DNA of 64,000 nt from PWXP01 sp034005525 (GCA_034005525.1 JAVEUP010000019.1:3027-67026); one strand, 5' to 3'; shown: positions 1 through 11,078, numbered from the stretch's first letter. Translations and numbers: made by a program. Notes: a model not told the origin generated them from the sequence alone.

Positions 1-11
1 GGGCATCGCCT

Positions 12-59
12 CCCAGGGTTGCGCGGCGTTCGCTCGGGCTCACGCCACTCCACCCTGGG
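12..59. repeat. Imperfect hairpin at window edge
   Basis: CCCAGGG (12-18) is matched by CCCTGGG (53-59) around a GC-rich loop. The rest of 1-209 shows no convincing gene. It could be a repeat arm or a transcript end; the window edge prevents a decision. Confidence 0.3.
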
Positions 60-209
60 CTAGTTTAGGGTCGTCCCTTCGGGACTGCCGCCGGATCGCC
101 CGTGCTCCCCCCACCTTCACCGGCCTGACAACCAAATGAATCCACTTCCACGACACAACCCTACGCATCCGCCGGATGAACCTCAATTGGACGCCCTCCC
201 TCGCCGCGG

Positions 210-800
210 CTATTCCGGCGCAGGGGGGCCGAATTGGATGGAGGGAACGTGCTGGAGGATCTTGTGCTGCAAGTCGGCGACCTGCCGTTCCCATTGCCGC
301 CGGCGTTCGGGGTCTTCAAACGCCTGGGTCAGCCCAATGCCACTTACTTTGGGACCATTGGGGGGCATTTTGCTAGCGGAGCGGCGCGAGCCGCCCGGTT
401 TTCGAGTGTAATAACGGACGGCTTGCGCCGTGCCGCTACGAAGTAAGTGGCATTGTGCGTCAGGCGGCGGGCGCCCTGCTCGGTCACCTGCGTGTTCCTG
501 AGCGAAAGGCTGCGGAGCGAGGTGAGCCGCCCGAGCGCGGGCAGGCCGGCGTCGGTGACGCCGGTGCCGTACAGGTTCGCTGAGCGTTTCGAGCGCCGCG
601 TCGTCGATCGCCTCGGCGCGCAGCGACAGGTCGGCGACGACCCACGGCCGCTCGCCGGCGATCCGTCGCACGCCCGCCTGGTAACGCTTGCGCAACTCGG
701 CAATCAGCAAATCGACCTGCTCGGCCGGGAGCAGGTCGGGTTCTGGCGCGGGCTCTGACGCGGGTTCGGGCTCGTGCTCGGGTTCGGGCTGCGGTTGCAT
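210..800 (-). pseudogene. Broken leucine-rich-repeat protein gene
   Basis: Read leftwards from 800, the frame starts with an E/P-rich segment and a segment containing AEQVDLLIAELRKRYQAGV, then reaches LETLSE near 575. The sequence then continues in another frame with LYGTGVTDAGLPALGRLTS and LRSLSLRNTQVTEQGARRL, which are canonical planctomycete LRR units. So at least one frameshift or small deletion separates the N-terminal part from the repeats. The LRR frame runs directly into the inverted-repeat doublet at 335-455, which supplies foreign codons. The far end (210-330) encodes LTQAFEDPERRRQWERQV and may belong to another damaged gene. LRR proteins of this type are usually surface or signalling proteins in this phylum; the copy here is very probably dead. 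Confidence 0.6.
335..455. repeat. REPIN-like inverted-repeat doublet, family A copy 1
   Basis: A perfect 15-bp inverted repeat, CAATGCCACTTACTT (335-349) and its complement (441-455), encloses two hairpins: GCGGC-GCGA-GCCGC (381-394) and ACGGC-TTGC-GCCGT (418-431). The second hairpin with its flanks recurs at 62391-62404, and a GCGA-loop hairpin recurs at 62325-62338. This is the layout of REP doublets moved by RAYT transposases. No transposase is present. It has landed in the LRR pseudogene. Confidence 0.6.
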
Positions 801-875
801 CGCATCGACCGAAGTAAAGACTCCCGACCCCTCCCTTCACTGGTCGTTGGCCAAGCGGACCTGGAGGGTGACACC

Positions 876-903
876 TTCACATCATCGCATATGGTGCTAT
901 AAT
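876..903 (+). promoter_or_regulatory. Promoter of the first vapB-like antitoxin
   Basis: TTCACA (876-881), 16-bp spacer, TATAAT (898-903). The expected start site lies only a few bases before the GTG at 916, so the message would be leaderless or nearly so, which fits the lack of a Shine-Dalgarno sequence there. Confidence 0.5.
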
Positions 904-915
904 GCCTGCATCTGC

Positions 916-1161
916 GTGCGAACAACCATTACTCTGGACGACGATATGCTGGACCGAGCGAAAGCTGTTGCGGCGAAGCTCAAGACGCCGTTTCGGCATT
1001 TCATTAACGAAGTGCTGCACGCCGGGCGTGCCACGGTTGCGGTTCCCCTGCCTGTGCGCTGCTATCGCACCCAGCCTCACGAGATGGGGCTGAAACCGGG
1101 AAGGAACCTGGACGATATCCAGGGGCTCTTGTCGGGAATCGAGGGAGACGATCACCGATGA
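916..1161 (+). CDS. VapB-like ribbon-helix-helix antitoxin
   Basis: An 81-residue protein beginning with RTTITLDDDMLDRAKAVAAK, the typical DNA-contacting strand and first helix of RHH antitoxins of the VapB/MetJ-Arc class. The family represses its own operon and neutralises a PIN-domain RNase through its C-terminal tail. GTG at 916 is chosen because the RHH strand starts immediately after it and a TATAAT box ends 12 bp upstream. Its stop overlaps the ATG of a PIN toxin start (ATGA), the usual vapBC coupling. That toxin is truncated (1158-1244), so the antitoxin is orphaned. It may still autoregulate or counter a toxin elsewhere. Confidence 0.75.
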   Translation: MRTTITLDDDMLDRAKAVAAKLKTPFRHFINEVLHAGRATVAVPLPVRCYRTQPHEMGLKPGRNLDDIQGLLSGIEGDDHR

Positions 1162-1244
1162 TCCTCGTGGACGCCAACGTCCTCTTGGTCTTCGCGCTTG
1201 GTGAACGGGAGGAACAACCATGTCCCAGTCTACGATCGAGATGA
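1158..1244 (+). pseudogene. Truncated VapC toxin, PIN domain start only
   Basis: ATG overlaps the antitoxin stop. The frame encodes MILVDANVLLVFALGE, the first beta strand of a PIN domain with its first catalytic Asp (VDAN), then runs into the ribosome-binding region of the next antitoxin and stops after 28 residues. PIN toxins are about 130 residues, so more than 85% is missing, including the other acidic residues. No toxin activity is expected. Confidence 0.7.
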
Positions 1245-1540
1245 TGCCGTCAGCGGCGCTGCCGGAAGTCTTTACACTCGAAGAGGCAGCGGTTTACCTG
1301 CGAGTGTCCCAAGACGACGTTTTGGAGGCAATCCAACACCAACGGCTTCCCGGGCGTCAGGTCCGTCAACAGTGGCGATTCTTGAAGGCGGCAATCCAGG
1401 ACTGGTTGCGGACCTCGCCGACTCAGAAGGAAAGGATCATGCAGTTGGCCGGGGCCTGGGAGGATGATCCGTATCGCGACGAGATGCTCGACGAGGTCTT
1501 CCGAGGACGAGGGCGACCGATGGTTGAGGAGACCGAGTGA
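1220..1540 (+). CDS. HTH (excisionase-type) antitoxin-like protein
   Basis: A 106-residue protein. Residues 15-60 form a winged helix-turn-helix of the excisionase/MerR-like class: FTLEEAAVYLRVSQDDVLE, then RQQWRFLKAAIQDWL. The tail (LAGAWEDDPYRDEMLDEVF, ending RGRGRPMVEETE) is the acidic C-terminal segment commonly found in antitoxins placed before PIN toxins. GGGAGG precedes the start. The stop overlaps the ATG of another PIN start (1540), so this is a second toxin-antitoxin unit whose toxin has also been cut off. It likely binds its own promoter. The role assignment rests on domain type and gene order. Confidence 0.7.
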   Translation: MSQSTIEMMPSAALPEVFTLEEAAVYLRVSQDDVLEAIQHQRLPGRQVRQQWRFLKAAIQDWLRTSPTQKERIMQLAGAWEDDPYRDEMLDEVFRGRGRPMVEETE

Positions 1541-1632
1541 TGGTCTTGCTCGATACCGATATTCTGTCGCTAACTACTCGCACTCCGGTAGCTCAACAGC
1601 GCGCGCTGGAAGATCCAACGGGAGACGACTAG
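1540..1632 (+). pseudogene. Second truncated PIN toxin
   Basis: ATG overlaps the antitoxin stop. MVLLDTDILSL is the first PIN strand with its catalytic Asp. The similarity ends at about 1572, exactly where the convergent ABC permease gene stops, and the remaining codons are antisense to that gene. Only about 11 of roughly 130 residues survive. Confidence 0.7.
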
Positions 1633-2505
1633 CCCGACGAACGTGGCGACGATCGTAAACGCGGGCAGCGTCCAGTCGGCGGCCGTTTGCACGTCGAGCG
1701 GGCGGACCAGCATGCGGGCGGGAACGTTCACGGCTATGAGCACGGGAATGGCGAACGTGAACGTCCAGCGCAGCGGATCGCCCCACGGGCCGCGGTAGAT
1801 CTCCATGGGGTAGCGCGAGAAGTTCGTGATGTAGAACCAGAAGTCCAGCAGCGACTGGTTCCGCCCGAACCAGATCGCCGTGGCCGAAAGGGCGATCATC
1901 AGGCTGTAATAGATGGCGCAGCCGCATAGAACGTAAAACACGTAGAGTACGACCGCCGTGGGCCCGGGCGCATAGCCCAACTGCCTGAACGAGTAGCCCA
2001 TCAGCAGCACGCCGAACCCCAGCGGACCGAGGGCCGACCATTCAATCCGCCCGAGTGACACCAGAAACTGCGTGTCGATGGGTTTCAGCAGAATGAAGTC
2101 GAGCGTGCCGTTGCGGATGTGCTCGCTCAACTCAATCGCATTGCTTAGGAACAGCCCGCGCGTGAGGCTGTTGATGATGAGTGTCGTGCCCAGGAAGAGG
2201 AAGAACTGATACTTCCCCCAGCCGGTGCCGGCCCCGATCATGGGCGTGTACTCGAAGATGAGCACGTAGAACCCCAGGTTCATCAGCACCCAGACCAGCG
2301 ACGAAACCGTGTCGATCAGGAAGTTCGCCCGGAAGGTCATGTCGCGCACCAGGCTGTTGCGCAGGAAGGTCAAGGCAACCCGGCGGTAGGAGGGCTTCAG
2401 TGAACTGCCCGAAGGAGGCAGTCCCATGGCCGCAGCGCCCTCGGGCGGCTGATTGGGCCGCGGGGTGGCGTGCTGCGAAAACTGGGACCGTTCCCGGTCG
2501 TCCAT
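1570..2505 (-). CDS. ABC-2 type exporter permease, second subunit
   Basis: A 311-residue membrane protein with about six hydrophobic segments, including SLVWVLMNLGFYVLIFEY and QFFLFLGTTLIINSLTRGL. The sequence RNGTLDFILLKPIDTQFLVS is the hallmark of the ABC-2 permease subgroup that works as a heterodimer with a similar protein. ATG at 2505 is chosen because it lies 2 bp beyond the stop of the upstream permease; a longer reading frame would overlap that gene extensively. It forms a three-gene operon with 2508-3335 and 3345-4319. Substrate is unknown; relatives have been linked to peptide or lipid export. Its 3' end borders the broken PIN gene. Confidence 0.8.
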   Translation of the reverse strand: MDDRERSQFSQHATPRPNQPPEGAAAMGLPPSGSSLKPSYRRVALTFLRNSLVRDMTFRANFLIDTVSSLVWVLMNLGFYVLIFEYTPMIGAGTGWGKYQFFLFLGTTLIINSLTRGLFLSNAIELSEHIRNGTLDFILLKPIDTQFLVSLGRIEWSALGPLGFGVLLMGYSFRQLGYAPGPTAVVLYVFYVLCGCAIYYSLMIALSATAIWFGRNQSLLDFWFYITNFSRYPMEIYRGPWGDPLRWTFTFAIPVLIAVNVPARMLVRPLDVQTAADWTLPAFTIVATFVGLVVSRWIFQRALLSYRSASS

Positions 2506-2507
2506 GG

Positions 2508-3335
2508 CTAGCCTCCGAACCCGCTGTAGCGACGCACGCCGAAGTGGAACGCAACGCGCGCCGCGACGGCAAAGAACACGACCCACGCAAACTGGATCCA
2601 CAGGCCGGTCACCAGGGCCGGACCGCTCACCTTGCCCAGGAACACTGCCGCGGGAAAATACGCCAGGTATTGCAGCGGCAGCAGCCGGACCAGGTCGCCC
2701 CAGACGCCCGGCAGCAGGTCGATCGGGAACATGTGGCCGGAAAAGAAGAAGCTCAGCAGCATGTACACGAACATCAGCGACGTGACCTCAAGGAACCAGA
2801 ACCCGATCATGCCCAGAGTGGCTTCCAGGAAGAACCCCAGCAGGAACCCAAGAAGAAGCGACAGAATGAAGGCGGCCAACACCTGCGGCTCCGGCCAACC
2901 GGCGAAGAAGCCGCGGCACAGGAAGAATACCAACGCAAACGGCCCGGCCGCCACCAGGTAGTAGACCAGCTTGTGCGCAATGCGCCGCATCAACAGGAAG
3001 CTCAGCATGTCGATCGGCTGAATGAGGAACTTCTTGACCGTGCCGTCGCGAATATCGCGGGCAATGCCCGACGCCAGGCCCGGCATGCTCGAGAACGCGC
3101 GGCTAATGGTGGTCAACAGGTAGTAGGCGATCATGCTGTGGAACGTATAGCCGGCAATCGTCTCGCCGCTGCGTTCGACTTCGATGGCCGAGAAGATGGC
3201 CCGCCAGAGAAATATCTGCGTGATGATCGGCAGGAACCGCATGAGCGTGCTCATGGCGAACTCGCCCCGGTACACCAGCCGCTCCTGGAGGCTGATGGAT
3301 AGGATGGTCCAATACGGGGCGGGACGCGTGAACAT
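2508..3335 (-). CDS. ABC-2 type exporter permease, first subunit
   Basis: A 275-residue integral membrane protein with six predicted helices, for example LVAAGPFALVFFLC and FILSLLLGFLLGFFLEATLG. It contains RDIRDGTVKKFLIQPIDMLS, equivalent to the motif in its partner permease at 1570-2505. The two permeases are adjacent with a 2-bp gap and lie 9 bp after the ATPase gene, indicating one transcript. It probably forms the heterodimeric membrane channel of an exporter. No periplasmic binding protein is nearby, which supports export. Confidence 0.82.
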   Translation of the reverse strand: MFTRPAPYWTILSISLQERLVYRGEFAMSTLMRFLPIITQIFLWRAIFSAIEVERSGETIAGYTFHSMIAYYLLTTISRAFSSMPGLASGIARDIRDGTVKKFLIQPIDMLSFLLMRRIAHKLVYYLVAAGPFALVFFLCRGFFAGWPEPQVLAAFILSLLLGFLLGFFLEATLGMIGFWFLEVTSLMFVYMLLSFFFSGHMFPIDLLPGVWGDLVRLLPLQYLAYFPAAVFLGKVSGPALVTGLWIQFAWVVFFAVAARVAFHFGVRRYSGFGG

Positions 3336-3344
3336 AACGCAGGG

Positions 3345-4319
3345 TCAACTCCGGCTGAATACCTCGGCAATGACCGCTTCAAGCGGCGGGTCCTCCACGC
3401 TCACGTCCTGCACCGAGCAGTGGGCGAAAATGTGCGTCAGCACGCGGGTAACCTCGTCGCGGGGCACGCGGATCTTCACCTTCGGCGGGTTGTTTTCGAG
3501 CAATTCGCCAAGCCGCTCCAGGCCGGCCGGCATCTGGCCGTCGGCAAGCTGCAGCGAGATGACCTTCTGTCCGGAAAAGCGGCCCGTGATGCCCTCCAGC
3601 GGGCCGTCGTAAATGATCCTCCCCGAGGTGATGATGACCGCGCGACGGCACAGCGCGGCCACGTCCTTCATATAGTGGCTTGTCAACAGGATGGTCACCC
3701 GGCGGAGTCTCTGGTATTCGCGCAGGAACTGCTGGATGGTGTGCTGGGCCACGACGTCCAGCCCAATGGTCGGCTCGTCGAGGAACAGCACGTCGGGCGA
3801 GTGCAATAGGGCCGCGATCAACTCCATGCGCATCCGCTCGCCCAGCGACAGCTCGCGGACCGGCTGGCCCAAAAGCTGCCCGACGTCGAGCATCTCGCAC
3901 AGTTCGTCCCGGGTGCGCAGGAACCGGTCGCGCTCGATGCAGTAGATTTCCTGGTGCAGCCGGAACGATTCGGCGGCGGGCAGGTCCCACCAGAGTTGGT
4001 TCTTCTGCCCCATCACCAGGGCGAACCGGCGGCGGTAGGCGTTCTCGCGCCGCCAGGGCACGTGCCCGAGCACGCGCGCGGAGCCGCCGGTGGGCGTAAG
4101 AACGCCGGAGAGAAGCTTCAGCGTCGTGGTCTTGCCGGCGCCGTTCGGGCCCAGGAAGGCCACAAACTCGCCCTCTTCCACCCGCAGGTCGATGCCGCGC
4201 ACCGCCTCTACCTGCCGGTATTCGCGCCGGAATAGACCTGTGAGCGATGCCCCCAGCCCCTCCTTCTTGCGGTACACCCGATACGACTTCGCCAGATTGT
4301 CAGTCTCGATAACAGCCAT
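3345..4319 (-). CDS. ABC exporter ATP-binding protein
   Basis: A 324-residue ATPase. Walker A GPNGAGKTTTLK, signature LSLGERMRME, Walker B DVLFLDEPTIGLD and the switch His in LLTSHYMKD are all present. The C-terminal 80 residues form the extra domain seen in drug, lipid or polysaccharide exporter ATPases. ATG at 4319 (MAVIETDNLAKSYRVYRKKE) is preferred over a much longer upstream reading frame because the ABC fold begins here. It is the first gene of the operon with the two permeases downstream. Confidence 0.85.
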   Translation of the reverse strand: MAVIETDNLAKSYRVYRKKEGLGASLTGLFRREYRQVEAVRGIDLRVEEGEFVAFLGPNGAGKTTTLKLLSGVLTPTGGSARVLGHVPWRRENAYRRRFALVMGQKNQLWWDLPAAESFRLHQEIYCIERDRFLRTRDELCEMLDVGQLLGQPVRELSLGERMRMELIAALLHSPDVLFLDEPTIGLDVVAQHTIQQFLREYQRLRRVTILLTSHYMKDVAALCRRAVIITSGRIIYDGPLEGITGRFSGQKVISLQLADGQMPAGLERLGELLENNPPKVKIRVPRDEVTRVLTHIFAHCSVQDVSVEDPPLEAVIAEVFSRS

Positions 4320-4517
4320 GAATCCCTTATTATAGCCCAATCGGGCCGTGGTTTCAGCGGGGCCTTTACCCTGGCGGAAGCGATGGGTTACAATCGGCGG
4401 CTCCGCAATGTTCGGCCCTCTGGAGCCGATCTGCGTGCGAGTTGAGGGATATATCTGCCCTCGGCAGGTGAGTTTCCCCACAACCGGTTACAGCACCCAA
4501 CGTGAACGGATCGTCCA

Positions 4518-7538
<3,021 letters not shown>

Positions 7539-7985
7539 AATAGCACTTATGGGTGGCGTCATGCCACATTGCAGGCATGGGCCAATAGGTTTTTGGGAAA
7601 AAAGTACGATAGCCTCTTGACCAGGGGCGACCGGCTTTGCCAGAATAGGGGAAGGCGTCGGATGCTGGCGTGTTCGGGGGTCTGCCATCGCCCTCGGGCG
7701 CAAAGCATAGGACTGCCCGAGATGCTCTCCCCGGGTTGGCCATCGGGTGATTGCCGGCCAGGCCGGCCGGAGTGAGTTCTCGCCTTGATTTGTTTGGTTC
7801 CCACCTGAATACCAAGCACGGTGCTTGCGGGCATCGACCCAACGGAACAGAGGTAGCAAAAGCCCGGAACGGCCGCGACCGGATGGCACAGGCCGGCGGC
7901 CGACTGGGGTGTCAAGAACAGCGAGGCGCGGGGGGAAGGGAATGGCCCACCGATGCTGCAAGTCCAATTTTTCAGGAGATAAAGC
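7539..7985. other. 447-bp intergenic region without a gene
   Basis: Both strands lack a convincing coding frame or tRNA. Only AGGAG (7975-7979) just before the ATG at 7986 is clear. A leader or small RNA cannot be excluded. Confidence 0.4.
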
Positions 7986-9128
7986 ATGAATTCCTTGAAG
8001 CCGTCAGCACTCGAAGAGGTCCAGGTCGTTGGCCGCCTGGAAGGCCTACGCAAGATTCTCCTCGGGGAGGAATACGCCGAGCACTTGCAGAAGCCGTTGG
8101 CGTATTGGGCGCTGCCGACCGACCGGCGGCTGCCGCTGGCGTTCCTTGGGCGCAGGCTGGAAGACCTCTTGAACACGCCTTTCGGCGAGCTTGCGGCAAC
8201 ACCGGGAATTGGGCAGAAGAAACTGAACTCGTTTGTGATGCTCCTCGCTCGCGCCGCCAACACGGATCCCGCTGATATCCCCGCGGAGGAAACCCTTGTT
8301 CGCGACGTTGCCCTTTCCAGCCCGAAGGCCGCGCCGACGAATGGTGACGGATTCGATCCGGCCTCGGTTTCGGAAGTGGTGTGGTCGCAGTGGCGCGCGA
8401 GCGTGGCCAAGCACAACCTCGGCGACGAGCCGCTGGGGCGGTTTGCACCCAGTTTGCGCCACATGACCCGCGTCATCTGGAGCACGCCGCTGAGCGCCTA
8501 TGTGAACCGGACCCTGGCCGAGATGCGGAACATGAGGACTCACGGTGAGAAGCGAATCCATGCCATTCTCGAAGTGTTTCACAGCCTCCATGCCCTGGTT
8601 GCCAACATGGGCGTCCAGCAGCACTTGATGGTCCGCATTGTTCCACGGCTGGTCGATCAGGTCGAACAATGGGTTGGCCAGACGCTGCAGACGCCGGGAA
8701 TGCCAAGCGCCGAGGAGTTGGCCGAGCACTTCGTCGAGCCGCTGCTCGCTCAGGTGCGTATTGACGTGAACCAGCAGATCGCCGCGCTCGCGGAGAATCG
8801 GCTGGGTATGTCGGGTCCGATTACCAGCGTGCGGCAGGCGGCGCGAGCGATGGGCCTGACGCGTGCGCGCGTTTACCAACTGCTCAACGAAATCAACGAC
8901 GTGATGATCGTGCGATGGCCCATGGGCCGTCATCAGGTGTACGAGCTTCGCGAGAAGCTGTACGCCGAGGCCGCACAAATGCGGACTCCGCCGGATCTTC
9001 GGCAATTCCTGGCGGCCGTGGAACTGTTCTACCCGGGTGCGCGCCGCGGCGCGGCAGGGCCGCTCGAACAGGCTTCCGAGAAGTTCGAGGCCCCGGAACG
9101 CCGGGAGGCCGTGGTCGCCGCCAGTTGA
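7986..9128 (+). CDS. Conserved protein with HhH-like and HTH segments, unknown function
   Basis: A 380-residue soluble protein that I do not recognise by name. It starts after a clear AGGAG. Residues about 60-85 (LAATPGIGQKKLNSFVMLLAR) resemble a helix-hairpin-helix. Residues about 275-305 (ITSVRQAARAMGLTRARVY, QLLNEIND) look like a helix-turn-helix of the sigma-region-4 or FIS type. Together they suggest nucleic-acid binding. The central part is helical and contains YVNRTLAEMRNMRTHGEKR. The C-terminus overlaps the convergent glycosyltransferase gene by 100 bp. Regulator or DNA-repair accessory are both possible; this is inference from fold cues only. Confidence 0.7.
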   Translation: MNSLKPSALEEVQVVGRLEGLRKILLGEEYAEHLQKPLAYWALPTDRRLPLAFLGRRLEDLLNTPFGELAATPGIGQKKLNSFVMLLARAANTDPADIPAEETLVRDVALSSPKAAPTNGDGFDPASVSEVVWSQWRASVAKHNLGDEPLGRFAPSLRHMTRVIWSTPLSAYVNRTLAEMRNMRTHGEKRIHAILEVFHSLHALVANMGVQQHLMVRIVPRLVDQVEQWVGQTLQTPGMPSAEELAEHFVEPLLAQVRIDVNQQIAALAENRLGMSGPITSVRQAARAMGLTRARVYQLLNEINDVMIVRWPMGRHQVYELREKLYAEAAQMRTPPDLRQFLAAVELFYPGARRGAAGPLEQASEKFEAPERREAVVAAS

Positions 9129-10036
9129 CGAGGTGCCGCGGGGCAGGCGAAGTGCGGTCCGGGCACACCACCTGCCGGCACGACCGGACAGTCGCGCCTG
9201 CCCGAAAACGCCGAGCCCAGCCCGCCAGCCATGCGCCCGGCCGCGCGCACTGCGTTGCGCGGCCACAGCAGTCCCGTCAGGCATTCCGTCAGCAGCATGG
9301 CGGCATGGCTCGCCACCGAGCGGCGCCAGCCGCAACGCGACGCCCATCGCCAGAACAGGCGAGCCTCTTCTACGCCCGTCCGGAACGCAGCGGGCGGAAG
9401 GGTAAGAGCCCCTTGCGCGAAGACTCGGCAGTCCGGCTCCAGCTCGCACCGGAAGCCCTGATGCCGCAGCGCCAGCGCCAGGTCGATTCCCATAAGCTCC
9501 AAACCCCGGCCTTCGTTCCACTGCGCGACCGCCGCGAGTGCTGAGCGGCGATAGAACGCAGCCCGCGCGTCGGGCCCGCATGGTTGGCGGCGCAAGGGAG
9601 GCCGGGTGGCCAGGCGGCCTTCCGAAAGCCGCCGGACCCGGCCGCTGCACTTGTATCTTAGACCCGCCGAGACCACGCGGTGCGGCTGACCCGCACTGAG
9701 CACCAGTGGCGCGACCGCGCCCACTTGGGGATCGTCGAAGTGAGGCATCGCAGCATCGGTCCAGCCCGGAGCGACTGCCATTCCGCAAGCCAGGACGTGG
9801 ACAACGGGCGCCTCACTCGCAAGCAGGCCGCGGTAGATGCCGCCTACCAATCCCGCGTCGGGACGCGATGCCACAAACGAGACCTCTTTATGTAACTCGT
9901 AAGGATCGTCGTATCCCTCGTTCAGCACGACAACAACCTGGCACCCCTTCGGCCGGTTCTCCAGCACGGATACCAGCGTATCCTCCAGAAGACTCAGGTT
10001 TCCCATGAAGGGAACGACAATCGATAGCCGAGGCAC
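9029..10036 (-). CDS. Family 2 glycosyltransferase
   Basis: A 335-residue GT2 (GT-A fold) protein starting MPRLSIVVPFMGNLSLLEDT and continuing VLENRPKGCQVVVVLN, the standard nucleotide-sugar-binding start. The usual DxD is replaced by a region reading VVHVLACGMAVAPGWTD, so metal binding is not obvious. The acceptor side includes ELMGIDLALALRHQGFRC. Such enzymes transfer sugars to cell-surface glycans or lipids. The C-terminal ~35 residues are Pro/Ala/Arg rich and lie opposite the end of the upstream convergent gene, so the native end may be less certain. No other glycan genes are adjacent. Confidence 0.75.
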   Translation of the reverse strand: MPRLSIVVPFMGNLSLLEDTLVSVLENRPKGCQVVVVLNEGYDDPYELHKEVSFVASRPDAGLVGGIYRGLLASEAPVVHVLACGMAVAPGWTDAAMPHFDDPQVGAVAPLVLSAGQPHRVVSAGLRYKCSGRVRRLSEGRLATRPPLRRQPCGPDARAAFYRRSALAAVAQWNEGRGLELMGIDLALALRHQGFRCELEPDCRVFAQGALTLPPAAFRTGVEEARLFWRWASRCGWRRSVASHAAMLLTECLTGLLWPRNAVRAAGRMAGGLGSAFSGRRDCPVVPAGGVPGPHFACPAAPRQLAATTASRRSGASNFSEACSSGPAAPRRAPG

Positions 10037-10048
10037 GGCGAGATGCCC

Positions 10049-10579
10049 TCAATAGTACCGCAACCCGTAGATGTAGACCCTGTCCGGCCGATTTGCCCCA
10101 ACCGGAAGCCAGCCTGCACGCATTGGCGGTCGTGCCGGCGCAAGGCATTGTCGCCGACACGGCCTTCCTGTGGAATATGTCGGTTTTCCCGGGGAACGGC
10201 ATAACACAAATCTCCCGGATTGCCCGGCCATCCACTTCGTATATTCCCTATGTCCCCCAGGTATTCCGGACGGGGGATGGGGCGAGCGGAACACACCGGC
10301 CAGCACGCGGTCGAGCACGTTGTGCTCCATGTGGATATCGCCCTCGGCCTGCTCACGCCGCATCTCGAACCCGGCCACCAGATTGCCCGCCATGAGCAAT
10401 GCCGAGTTCGGCCCGAACACGCGCGTCGATCGAACGTGCCATCGTGGTGTCTCCTGGTAAGAAGGAATGTTACTCGACTTACCGTACACTTCGTGCATCT
10501 CTCGCCTGGGCTCTTCCGTTTCTGGGTGCGAATCGGTGGTGACAAGACGTAGGGTGGGTGGTTCCGGATGTCTCAGCAT
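10049..10579 (-). CDS. Unrecognised ORF with a near-consensus promoter
   Basis: A 176-codon frame, start uncertain (ATG at 10579, or the internal ATG giving MHEVYGKSSN). The middle reads GPNSALLMAGNLVAGFEMRR and HMEHNVLDRVLAGVF, which looks protein-like; the C-terminal third is rich in Pro, Arg and Cys and looks less so. It ends DRVYIYGLRYY. No family is recognised. The frame lies 12 bp beyond the glycosyltransferase start on the same strand, and a strong promoter (10737-10766) points at it through a leader of about 150 bases. It is either a small orphan gene or an eroded one. Confidence 0.35.
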   Translation of the reverse strand: MLRHPEPPTLRLVTTDSHPETEEPRREMHEVYGKSSNIPSYQETPRWHVRSTRVFGPNSALLMAGNLVAGFEMRREQAEGDIHMEHNVLDRVLAGVFRSPHPPSGIPGGHREYTKWMAGQSGRFVLCRSPGKPTYSTGRPCRRQCLAPARPPMRAGWLPVGANRPDRVYIYGLRYY

Positions 10580-10593
10580 CCGGGTTCACCCAC
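10550..10593. repeat. Strong imperfect hairpin
   Basis: GTGGGT and CCGGATG pair with CATCCGG and ACCCAC around a short loop. It begins with TAGGGTGG, the head of the repeat family at 13480, 37851, 38032 and 46517, so it may be a related short form. Confidence 0.4.
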
Positions 10594-10736
10594 GCGCCAA
10601 GCAGTTCTGCACCTGGAACCGGAAGAGCCCTCGCCTGGTTAGCCTGTCGAGCCAGCACGGCTTAACACACAAACATTCGCGCGTTTCAGAACGAGCGATC
10701 GTTGAGCCCCGGGTTGTATATAGTATTCCAAGTGGT

Positions 10737-10766
10737 ATTATACTATAAAGCCATCACGAAGGTCAA
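10737..10766 (-). promoter_or_regulatory. Sigma70-type promoter, leftward
   Basis: On the minus strand: TTGACC (10766-10761), 18-bp spacer, TATAAT (10742-10737) within a 13-mer ATAGTATAATACC. The same 13-mer is the -10 region at 30048-30060. Confidence 0.6.
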
Positions 10767-10925
10767 TGGGGGCACGCAAGGAAAATCGCCGGGACAAGCA
10801 GTACAACACCTACCTTGCGTATGGCAATTTTCTGGCTGTGCGGTTCACATATGTGGAAACTTGATTACCCTGGAACGTATACCCGCCGCGACCTAGAACT
10901 GCGTTTCTGACGCGGGCGGTCATGT

Positions 10926-10993
10926 AGGTCCCGCGAGCCGAGCGGGACAATTACACACCACCAGCCGCAAGTCCCGCTCGGCTCGCGGGACCT
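10926..10993. repeat. REPIN-like 23-bp inverted repeat
   Basis: Arms 10926-10948 and 10971-10993 are perfect complements separated by 22 bp. Each arm is itself a hairpin built on GTCCCGC and GCGGGAC. It lies between the orphan ORF and the desulfurase gene and differs in sequence from the other elements in the window. Confidence 0.75.
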
Positions 10994-11078
10994 TACACGG
11001 AAACGCAGTTTGAACCCGCAGCGTGTATAACTTTAGGTGGCTACCCCGCAAATACTCCAGGCAGAGTGAGAAAGAGAA

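Noticed and set aside
10734..10746. The 13-mer shared with 30048-30060 as an Rrf2 operator
   Set aside because: It contains TATAAT at the right distance from TTGAC-type -35 boxes in both places, so a promoter explains it better.
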